The notes under the pieces were generated by a model. It was not told where the DNA came from and made no database searches. It saw nothing but the letters and a program-made list of their open reading frames with translations. From Taenia hydatigena (Eukaryota > Platyhelminthes > Cestoda > Cyclophyllidea > Taeniidae), in contig JADWOT020001340.1 of the NCBI GenBank assembly GCA_036345935.2, positions 1 through 64,000 of the forward strand: a stretch of 64,000 nt of DNA, written 5' to 3'. Both the position numbers and the translations under genes were made by a program. Below, piece after piece: positions 49,901 through 60,692 of the stretch (position 1 is the stretch's first letter; each line of letters opens with the position of its first letter).

Positions 49901-50558
49901 GAAGAAAACTTAAGTGTCTGAACTCCAGCAAAGCAAAACGCTTACCGTTTGTGTGCAGAATGAGAAGGTGGAATCGTACACAATGAGAAAACAAATTGAC
50001 GGCGCCTGCAGTGCAACTCACCCATGACATTCTCCACTGCAAAACAAAACATAAAACAATTGACGCAAGATGTTGCGCAGTGTATTTTGATAACGCATTA
50101 ATAAAGTCTGTTGTGCCATAGTGGGCAATTATCACAGTCATGCCCACAAAACAGCCGTAGTGCGCCTTGAGTGAAGGACGCAGCGCTAACTAAACCTTGT
50201 GGATTATCGATGCGTTTAAAGTAGTTTAGCTTAGTTTGGATTCCTTATCACCCGATTAATATTAGGCTTTCCAAGAAATTCCTGCGTTACATTTATCTAC
50301 ATCGTTACGGGCAAAGGCTGCATAAAACTAACCCATTCTAACACTGTCTACCACCTATTATTCAAAGGGGCTCATTTTTACCTGTTGCCCACAAATCTAT
50401 TTGCTGAACTGCTTCGCGATTTACAGGCAGTTAATTAGGCCTCTGACCACGCTCATTCCGCAAAGTATCAAAGGAAGAGTAACAAAATGCTGTGAAGCGA
50501 TCGACAAAGCCATGTAAAACTAATTTTCAGGAGTTAATCATATAGCAGGTGGCATTGC
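46908..50558. other. 3' flank of right rGC copy; no gene defended
   Basis: Near-identical mirror of about 36530-40176. All long frames here mirror those of the left arm and give no independent evidence of coding. Confidence 0.4.
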
Positions 50559-50562
50559 TTAC

Positions 50563-53500
50563 ATTGTTAATGGAGGCGGTTGAGGTAAAGGCTTGTGCAA
50601 ATAGTCGCTTCCAATGAGCCAATAACTTCTGGTCTCCACACCACCTTCGAATTCAACTGAGCCACAATGCTCAGCATGGTAGCCTCCGATTTCATCCAAT
50701 ATTTCCTTTATCGCTTCGCTGATGTGTATCCTAAATGCTGGAAGGAAAGGATTTTGCGTTGGAGTAATGGTGAAAAGGAAGTAGGCAAAAGGATGGCCAC
50801 AAACCGGCTCCAGATGACTCCATCCTCAGTGCTCGATTAACGGTATCACCAAAGAGGCAGTAACGAGGCATTGTAAGCCCTACGACACCAGCAACGCAAG
50901 GTCCTGCAAGTAAACAGAGCATCGCTTCTTCAATGTTATACAACTGATTTCATAGTTAGAGGCGAAGTTTGAATACGTTATTTAAAAGTCAGCTCTTGAA
51001 CGCTTGCTGCATGCTAATTGGTCAGTGCTTCATACTTGTTTGAAGCCATCAGCATATTTCACCTGTTTAATGACAACTCAGTGGACACAATATCGTCTCA
51101 AATGGAAAGCTATAATTGCAAAAGAGTGTATGAGGTGATGCAACACCTGTGTGACAATGGTGACAAGGCATGAATCACAGCGTGAAGTCGGCTTATAGCT
51201 AAGTTGAATTTTAGGCAAAGACTGGTCTTTTGCCGCACAAATGCCTTTGACATTTGTTTGGCCAACTTGATATGCATCTTGCACACACAGACTAGGAAGG
51301 AAACGAGGTCAGATATCCATCAAACTAACCACTATGCAGACCGATGCGCAGCCTCAAGGGGACCTGCGGCAGGTGCTTAATGGTAAAAGCGCCACATGCA
51401 CTAAGCAGATCGAGGGCCATAGTTGCGACCTCAGCTGCGTGGCGTCGTCCATTACGGACTGGCAATCCCGAAGTCACCATGTAGGCGTCTCCTATCGTTT
51501 CCACCTAGAAAGGGTGAATCTAGCGTTTAATGGTGGACATAGAGAGCACTTCTGTTCCATCTGTGTTTGTGGTTCGGTGAGAGCTGTGGGTATTGATTAG
51601 ACTATTGAGCAAAGGAACGTAGCATGAGATCCCGCAAATCCAACCAAGTATTTGCATTACACACCAGATTGTCATCCTCTTAGACAAGTTGAACGAATGG
51701 TATACAAGTTATATTTTTTCGACCTTATTGAGATTAAGCAAAAGTGGAATCAGTTAGTTCATAGTTCGTTTAGTTAATAAAGCTTAGTCTGCAGCAACTC
51801 TTATTTAAGCATGTAGGAGTGTGGTGAGTTAGGAGTCTAATCTGTACCAGTGGGCAGCCTAAAGCATCTTTAATTAAACTCACCTTGTAGACGTCTTAGT
51901 GTGCAATCGTCTTGTCAAACAATGTGTACAAGTCGTTAAGAAGATCAACAACCTGCAGTGGTGTGGACATTGCAGAAATGGTTGTGAAGCCGACGATGTC
52001 GCTAATATAGATTGACACCTCATCGTAGGTCTCAGGAGCCACTGCGACCCCCGCCTTCAACGCTTCTGCCACAACCCTACAATTCCAGCTTGATTTTATT
52101 CATCCACTCGCCCATTGTTCAGGGTCTAGTCTTGTGGGGCCGTACACAAATGCAAAGCTACAGAATGAAATCATAACATCCAATGCTGCTAACTAGAATT
52201 GATGAGGATGGGAACTCACGGAGGCAGCAAACGACAGATGAGAAGTTCCTTCTTTCTCTTTTCATTCTCCGGTTCATCCGTTCGAGCCTTCACCTCTTCT
52301 TCCAACTGATTCGAGTAATCTTCCATTATTTTGAACATGTGCTCCACAATGTTCGTTTTTCTTGGCAAAACAAGCATGGCGATCATAAACGATGGCAAAC
52401 TCACTTTCCTCTGGTCAGTTGTTGAATCTCTTCATTCAACTCCTTGAATGTTGGTCTTAGTCGAGGATTTTCTGACCACACCCGCTGAATAATGTTTATG
52501 TAAGTCGGTGAGACACCCGTTTCAACGAGCTGAAGTAGGAAGGCGAGTAGGGCAGGCTTGTGCTTTGCCATCAAAAGAGAGTGTGATACACCGCAATGTT
52601 ACATGAGTCCCTTAATGCAATTTTAGCAAAAACTTGACACAAACAGTGCCATGTCCCTAAATACCTCCGACTGTTTCGTGAAAAGGCCTTGGTTAACTTA
52701 TTCTGTCCCGCTGATGCGCTATCACCAAGTCAACATGGCGGCATACTGCGATGAAGAGAACTACCCACCTGTGGACGAAATGGAGGCTCTTCTTCGCCCA
52801 TCACGCGTTCTAGAATCTCCTCCACTTGCATATTACCTGGCCCATATGGTTTCGTCTGATAGAAAACTTCGTGCATTATTATGCCGAATGCATAGACATC
52901 GCCTGGCTTAGTTCCAAGCAAAGCCGCTGTCTCATCGCGCAGTAGCTCAGGCGCCGTCCACAATTTTTCTATGGATGTGATACAATGGCGGGTGGTCAAT
53001 GTGACTAACCTACAGGTTTGATCGAAGGACAGCTGCCTGTTAGGTTGTAGACCTTGGGGATGCCAAAGTCGGTAATTTTCAAGACGTATCGACAGCTGAC
53101 AACGCAATTGGTTGACCTTAGTCTTCCATGAGCTTTGGAACTTGTGCTGTGGAGGTACTCCATTCCCTTATAATGCCCACCGAAATTAGTTACACAAATT
53201 GGAGACGAGAGGAGCAGAGTTTTGTTTAACAGCCATGAGACAGCATCCACTCACCCGAACGAAGTCAGTCATGAGAGAGAGCTTGAAATCCCAGTCAAAT
53301 GTGATACTTTTGTTGTTGATAACATCCTGCAAACGAAATTGCGGTGAAAAAAAGTCAACAAAAAAGCAACTGCTACACGAAGCATGAAGTAGAGATGAAG
53401 GTGTGCCGTGTATCATGGCATAAAATGTCCGTCGCACATAAACGGATTCTGTGTTAGAGCTACAGACGTGTAGTTCCCGCCAATTTTATGGTACAACAAT

Positions 53501-56500
53501 TTCAAGGAGTGTGAGACTAGGCGAAGTAACTGCCTGCATAAATATCATGCTTATTTTTTAGTGACGATACTTCAGGGGTTAAAAGTTAGCAGCTTCAGAC
53601 GGCCACAATGAAGCAATTATAGCAGAATGGAAAGCGTGGCAATTGCACTAATGCACTGCAAAGGACGATTCACAAAGCGAGCATGCCCGCTGCTTAAAAG
53701 CCATTTTTAGGATGTTGCACCCTTCAAAATAAGTTTCTGTACCGATTAAATTTTGCTTTTTCCTTACCGTGCCTAATGTCTTGCCTCTCCTAGGATGACT
53801 CTGTACGCACTGCATGCGTACCACTGTAAATGCGGCTATTGATGTTGCATACGAAAGTGGCGATATAGGTGGGTCGTTCATGCGAAATAAAATTAAAGAG
53901 GTCCTCATTTATCACCTGAAGGCTTCCACGATGACAGTAGTGAAAGACAAGACTGAAGGAATCTGGTGTCACGCAGCACCCCACCAAAGTGTTAATATTT
54001 TCGTGTCGCATTTCCCGCAGTCCTTCAAGGTGTTCAATCAACCGTGAGCGCAGTAGGATGCGCGGTAGGCCCAATTTCTTAAGGTAGGCTTGAACTCTTT
54101 AAAACCACAAGCCAAGTAAAAAGCGCATAAGCAGCTGTTTCAAAAAGTCTTTTGAGATCAGAGCATCTAAGCAAATGCAATATTATTTAAGCCCAATCCC
54201 ATCGAATCGAGGCAAACCCCGATTGCATCGATGCGTAGCAATGCTCATTCCACACTCGATACCAGCGTTCGTGTCCTTCCATGCAAGATGCTTAGGCTAA
54301 AAGGATTGGATTAACTACATTCGAACGCAGAGGTTAGTTTACCACTTTGACATCGAGGCCGATACCACATTGAGGAATGAAGAAATGTGTGCATTGACTG
54401 ACTCGAAACTAGAGCGACTAGAATGGCAACTGAAAATTATGTTTAAACACGAAAGATAGCGAGGCAGCACGTTACTGCTACTAGCCGCACGAATTGAGAA
54501 GAAGTCAAGAGGTACAGCCAAACCGAGACAACCAGTGGTGCTAAAGTACTTCTCCCGCTGTCATTGGAAATGCAGGACGTCAGATCACATCCTGCTTACA
54601 TAAACTGGCCTTTAAATTCGGTTACCTCGGAAGAAAGCAGGAAGATGTACACTGCTTTATGCCCGTCGTCATTGTTAAACGTGCTTTTTCAGTGCTTGAA
54701 TGCAATCGCTTAATCCTATCCCGCTTTTAGCACTGCATGGTGGCTTTCAAGAACCAAGCATTTCTTCTCAGTGGCATACTGCATTGTCTACTTCACAGTA
54801 CGTACAGTTTGCATTGTTGACTCGGACAAGACGTACATTTAGCCGAACAATCCTCCTCTCTTGCGTACGGTGTAGAAGCTCTTCACATATACTTGGTGCT
54901 GCAACAGAGACACGAGGAGAATGCGTGAGTGCATGGAAAGATGCGAGGACATCCGGACCCGACACCGGATCCATTCGCGACTCTGAGTTTCGGTGGGACT
55001 AAAAGTCCAATGACGCTTTAAAGCTAAAACGCATTCCTCCTTTATTTATTTCTTCCAAAACATCCTCACATCATGGAGTAGCTTCGCCGATGGGTTTCCA
55101 TCACCATCATCGAAAGCAAAATCACCTTCTACAAATACGAGTTTGAGTGAATTGAAGCGTTTCGTTTTGCGCACAATCCGTCTAAGTTGACCACAATCGG
55201 TGAGGATACGCGATTTGGCTTACCTGTAGACAAGCACAATCGCCAAGTACATGAGGCCAGCATTGAACAATCCAAGTAGGTTTATCAGTAGAATAACCTG
55301 TACTGATTCTAAAAGAGGTTTACAAAAGGATGAGGGAACGTCTTTGGCAGCGCTCTGGATTTACTTTTTACGTACCAAATCCAAGCGGTGCGAATAAGTG
55401 GCATGTGCGTTCAGGTCCCTCTCCATCTCCTGGCCAATTCATCGCACTCCTTGACTGGGGCAGTATTAGTGGATGATGAATAACATCAATGAGATTGAAG
55501 ATGTCTGCATACCTCTCCACTCGGGCTCCAACTTCAGCCAGGTCAGTGACGTTGGGTTTGAGGGAGAAGAGAAGAAGATCGAAAATGCCTTGCGAGACAT
55601 CACCATCACCAATACGGTAATGGAAGGTAATGGAGGGCAGTGTGGGTACTTGGATATGTGAGAGGGTGCGCAGTGGTTGGAAGAGACTAGCAGATGAGGT
55701 GATATTGCCACCGCCTTCTTGCAAGTGAATTTGGACCAGTCGCATTGCTAATGCTGCCCCACTAGCCACTGAGAGATCGATTCGCTGCCGACAGGGAAAC
55801 TAACTAATCAGTGCAAACACACACGCACGATTAATGCATATATGGATCAAATTACTCAAGGTGGCATTGGTCATGTAGCTCACATAAATTACCGTGGAAT
55901 GTTACCGTATGCCATCCTCAAACATCATGGCCGAAATCGTCTGGTTGGACACCAGCTTCGTCCTTTCTTGCCCAGCTAGGAGCTTACAAGGACGCGCTTC
56001 CCAACGAGGTGCCTCTCAACTAAGCTCTACCATCCCCTATAGAAAGACGTCGGTCTAAAAGGCTGACATATCGTTTAGAAAACAGATCCACGAACCGTCT
56101 ATTTTAAAGCATAATTTTATGACTAAAGCCCATCAGTGGCGTAGTCGTTTACGGCAATCTGGGATTACGATCTTAAATAAATGCACAAGCATGCAATGGC
56201 TACATGATTGGCGTCTTCCATGTAGGCAGATTGTGAGAGGGAATGAGGTAGCATGCATTATTTCCTTATACGGCATCGATACCTCATCGTATCTGGCGCC
56301 CTTGGGCAGTGCTGTGACAATGATGAGCGATCGACCAGCAGCCAATGTGGGTCCAGCTTGAGACAAATGGGCTCCCCAAGCACGCAGGACATCGTAAGTG
56401 AGCATATCCGTGGGATCCACGTGCATGAGTGCGATCCGTCCTTGCCTAATTCTTGTCAAGTTCTGAACGTCCAACACGAAGTTTAATGCCATTCCTGCCC

Positions 56501-57945
56501 TTGCCATTATCAGTGCCACTAAAGAAAAAGTTGAAGGAACTGGAGGAGTTGGACCCTCCCTTCGAGAAACAAAGTAAAACTCACCATCCAAATCGTCTTC
56601 CAACGGCTCTAATAAACTCGTAAAGTTTGTCGTTGATGTAACACCGACACTGGTCACTAGTTCAAGGACATTGCGCCTGTTTCGAGAAAGGCGAAGCGCT
56701 GACAGCATTGAATCGAACATCTCGGGAATGTCAAGAATGGTAGCATGCATATCGTAGAACAGTGCAATGCGTTTCCAACCGTTTTTGATGAGATGGGCAA
56801 GAATGCCTTGTAGAATGGTCCTGCGATGAACTGCCACAGAAACCGCGGCGATGGGTGGAGTGAGTGAACCACGACTACTGTCGGTGAGGTGGTTGACAAA
56901 GACAGAGGTGGAACTCAACACTTGACAGTGGTAGGAGATCTGGTAGAGTTGATCTCGTGGCGGCACCTTTGGGTTGCCGAGATTGATTTACTCGTTCACC
57001 AAATTGCAGTCGCTAGCTAAGGGAGGTCCCAGTAACACGCTGAATCCTGTGGAATTCGACGCGCTTTTCTTGAACAGAAAATGCAGAGAGAACAATTGCT
57101 CCTAAAGTGTGTAAATCCACCCTATTTTATTATTTTCCTACTAATTGCAGTAATGTGTACTTCCGTTGCTTTATCGCGGCAACATGGGAAGAGCATTAGT
57201 TCCACTAAATGCCTTTTCATACCCAGTTAAAATAAATTGATCGAGTCGGATAGATCGTACGCCAATGTCAAATGTTAATTTACAATGTCGTGTCGAAAAA
57301 TGCAAATGCTCTGTTGAGCGGATATAAAACCATGGACAGACATCCACTAATTTGCCACTGGTACGGCAGATTTAATCGTAAAAGCCAATTCTCTATCTTC
57401 ACAATATATTCTAGCTTCTGTTTTAAATAATCGGTCTAACACGAGAAGTGTGGTTTACACTTGGCCACTTTCATCGCTCACAGTTGATACCGTCCCACGA
57501 ATGGATGCCACTTCACTGCGCCGCCACAGTCAATAAGATGGTATATTACTCGCCTTTAAATTGGATATATTTGCAGGACACGCGTGCATAACGGACTACT
57601 CGCGTGAATTTGTCCAAGTCTGTCAAAACCAACCTGTAAATCTTGCAGAATTTCGTATAGCGTGCTTGCTCTTGAGGCCTCCTGCAGCGAGCAGCCGGGT
57701 GCCCATAAATGACCCAGAACAGCAAAGAAAAACGTCTCATTGTTGGTCGGCATCAGTGAGCGCACGTAGCGCACTGCTGAGGCAACGCTGTGAGTGAAGT
57801 TGAAGTGCACCGCGTCGGGCAAGCAGATGGGATCAAGGTTGAGGGTTTAGATCGTGAGAAGTTTTCGTTCACTTGAAGCGGCATCAGTTTTCGCACTGTA
57901 CACACGAAAGGTGGTTACGATGATCAGGAGAATGACTAGGATCAT
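50563..57945 (-). pseudogene. Receptor guanylate cyclase, right copy, broken
   Basis: Inverted copy of the left gene. Exons on the minus strand, high to low: 57945-57634, 57101-56585, 56518-56283, 55784-55376, 55308-55224, 55181-55070, 54998-54837, 54098-53916, 53326-53255, 53166-53010, 52968-52769, 52562-52405, 52360-52220, 52076-51884, 51504-51330, 50903-50805 and 50737-50563. Each has exactly the length of its left partner. Lesions: TAA 57849-57847 in exon 1 (left TAC), TAA 56990-56988 in exon 2 (left TGG), acceptor of exon 8 AG changed to AA (54100-54099; the next AG is two bases on and shifts the frame), and TAA 51898-51896 in the cyclase domain (left TAC). Intact here but broken in the left copy are exons 12 and 13, the exon 17 acceptor (CCAG|CATTTAGG) and the catalytic arginine ([11 protein letters not shown]). 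With early stops, no full receptor can be made. Confidence 0.85.
56133..56966 (-). other. Read-through frame across exons 2-3 of right rGC copy
   Basis: The 66-nt intron between exons 2 and 3 (56519-56584) is a multiple of three, and in this copy it has no stop. Exons 2 and 3 and the intron therefore form one 277-codon open frame that also runs on past the exon 3 donor. The left copy has TGA in the intron at the matching place. The donor (GATG|GTGAG) and acceptor (TTCTTTAG) remain good, so normal splicing is still expected. Confidence 0.7.
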
Positions 57946-58019
57946 CACTATATGATGCCGGAGATATCTCTAGGAAAGTGGGAGAAGGGTGAAATAGGTG
58001 AAATTTATAGGTAAGCGGT

Positions 58020-60690
58020 TAGTGTTAACGCCCCTATTTAATGCGCAAAAGTAATTAATTTAGGCGTCGACAAAATTGGATTCTGCGTGACAGGAGCAAT
58101 TCATAAGCCTAATGCGCTGGCCAAATTTTGATTGTTTTGGTGGGAGCGGTTTGTTTAATGTGTGTGCACGCAACGCCTTGTTCTCCTCACTGAATTCAAT
58201 CCTTTTAATGTTGTTATGATACAACCGCCTTAGAGCCTCAAATTGTCAGCCTTAATCGACTGCAATGAAGAGGAGAACAAATATGATTAAGCGGCAACTT
58301 TGTGGTTGCTTCAAATGCTAGCTTTCGTTGGTCATCATAGATTTGATGGTTATCTAACACAAGAGGTGCGCATAAATTATGTGGAGATTAAATTAATAAA
58401 CAAAAACTAAACTCATTTGTAATCTTCTCGTTTCTGTTATATTTGTATCGCTGAGTTGGTTGTTTCTAGGTTTGCAACTTCTTGTCAGCTACTAAGGGTG
58501 ACGTATAAGATTTGTTCGCTTACTGAACATTATTTGACATCCCCGCCTAATAAACATGTCATACAACCACTTTTAGACACATTGGATAACGCACGGAGTC
58601 TGCGTCACAACAAAGTTGAATTTTGGTCGAACCCATTACAAACTACATAATGTTTCGCTTAATGTGATAAACCTTTAGATGCTTGAGCTTCCGAACCTAA
58701 GTTCGCATGCAATTTATGATCCTTGTGCTCCGTTACGGCCCCAGCACTTCTCTCGAGAGGTCACACCACAAGTATGAAAGAGGGCACCCATTTGAAACGA
58801 GTTTTACATTTGTCTTGTTTCGTTGATGCTTTGTGATAGAGGGTTTCAAAGTTGGGTTAACAGGCCAATGGTTCATGACACGCAGGCTACACTGCGCATT
58901 TTAGGTAGAGATGAAGGTAGATTTATGCATTCCCTATCATTGTCAGATAGTGTAATCTTGATATCGGTCCCGTCCTTGGTGATGGCAGCACCTCTTGCAC
59001 TAGATTCCAGGGCAACGGTAGGCAACTGGTGCGTTGACGCCAGTTATCCATGCATTCATTTAACCATCTACTCCTACTTGAGGTACCAAATGAAATCAAC
59101 AAAATTAATCATCGTTAGAGAAGACAATTTAGGGGGTAAAAGTAGCTTTTCCTTGAACTTTGGACGCAACAAAAGTAGGGAAGGCGAGGTGCGAATTTGT
59201 TCTCAGTCAACAAGCGCGTAGCTGTACACGTTCAAGTGGGCATCAAGTCAGATAGGCACTTATGAGCTGTTATTGTAGAGGTCCGAGCAGCAACATTAAC
59301 TAAGCATAAATGACATTAAATTTTTTGAGGCAAGCGGAGAGCTGTTTACACCATAAGTGTAAGGACTCACTGGTTTAGCACCACTGGGGGTTCCGATCGT
59401 TTCTCAAACAAGTTTTCGCGCCCATTGACTACCCTCATCACGTTTTGATTGCATTAACAGACTAAGATTGGTCCATTCTTTAGCAAGGCTCTATATCATA
59501 ACTAAAACTGGAATTGTCATGCACCACACACCCATGCTCTGGTAACCATGGCGCCTGCCTCGAATTCATGTGCTTGGACATAAGTGAATAATCACAACTC
59601 AGGGTTGTCATGTCGTCCACATCATGCATCGCATCTTTACTAGGCACAAGAAAAAATTGTTTGCATGCGAATAACATTTACAGCCTGCACTCCGTCACCC
59701 ACTGATATCTGTTATGCGGCGCTGCTCGTCAACTCTTTTCTCATGTCTCATCACTCTCGGAAAACCTTAAACGCTATAATGACCGGGGCATATAAGTTCT
59801 AGTGACCAAGGCGTGATAGGGCCAGTTTTGTTTGTTCCATGTTTAGAATAAAAAGTGTTTCAAGGTCCTTTAAGACGACGAAACCTGCTCCTTTGCCAAA
59901 ACTATGGAGCGAGGTTGAGGAAATCCACAAGCCCAATGGCCATAAGGCTGACAACGTTTTCACGCAAACTTTGCTAACATAATGCGAGACAGAGCCCATT
60001 TTTTATTAAACCCGCCTCAACTGACCCGTGTCGATATGCCAGGCCTCCAAAGGGTTAATTTCCATCAAGACGAAATATAACGCTCACAATGACCATCTGG
60101 ACATCAACTCCGGTAATGATGGTCACCATGGTTTGATCCTCGCAACTGCTATATCTCCTTCAAGTAGTTTCATTAGTTAGATTCCCGCAACCTGAGTTGC
60201 CCACACATAATTTTTAATGGAAATTCATCCAACCGTGTGACTTGATTGTCGTGATGCAGACAGATTAGAAGTGGTATGTTAGCATCTGCAGATTGCTTAA
60301 ATGCATCCTATTCAAAGCCTTGTCCTTCCTCTCTTCTCTTCTTCCATTCCGTAGAACCTTTTCGTTTGTCTTCCTTTCGTTTATCAAGTCCTCTTATTGC
60401 TTCCTTTAACTTCGACTGTCACTCTTCTTCGACTATGTACTCTTATGCTTGTTAACGCAGCAATTGAATGCCTTTATTATAATGATTTATTCAAAGAGCG
60501 CTCAATGGGAGGCAGCATGCTTAATCTCTTTTAAATGGGAAGACCTTCTGTCAAACTGCAGTTCATGCTACACGTATCAAATTAAGCATGGCGCAAGTGA
60601 TGATGGACGTGAGCATTAATGTTAATTCAAATAACATTTCTTTTTTTTCTTTTTTAGGCATCTTTGTTGCCTGAGGTAGTTCATTTTCAA
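58020..60690. other. 5' flank of right rGC copy; no gene defended
   Basis: The most diverged part of the right arm. It holds a 132-codon frame (58823-59221, +) whose last 98 codons match the left-arm frame 27862-28158 with about twenty residue changes. The function of that frame is unknown. Confidence 0.4.
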
Positions 60691-60692
60691 CA

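Larger units (their letters stand above)
45568..60692. repeat. Right arm of large inverted duplication
   Basis: Reverse-complement partner of 26350-41545. It carries the second guanylate cyclase copy on the minus strand and the assembly gap (46280-46907). The inner end lies at about 45568 and the outer end at about 60692, just past a T-rich run and the shared TCATTTTCAACATTTC. Confidence 0.9.

Noticed and set aside
36660..50558. Dozens of paired 60-100 codon frames conserved between the inner arms
   Set aside because: The arms are almost identical in DNA here, on both strands and in all frames, so shared openness carries no coding signal.
57847..57849. TAA read as tyrosine (flatworm mitochondrial-type code), since two of the right-copy stops replace TAC
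   Set aside because: The locus is nuclear with spliced introns, a third right-copy stop replaces TGG, and the left copy also has TGA stops; lesions are the simpler reading.
26350..60692. Arms as the two termini of one giant transposon
   Set aside because: The arms contain a full cellular gene with introns, and I see no transposase, no short terminal signature and no target-site duplication at the outer edges.
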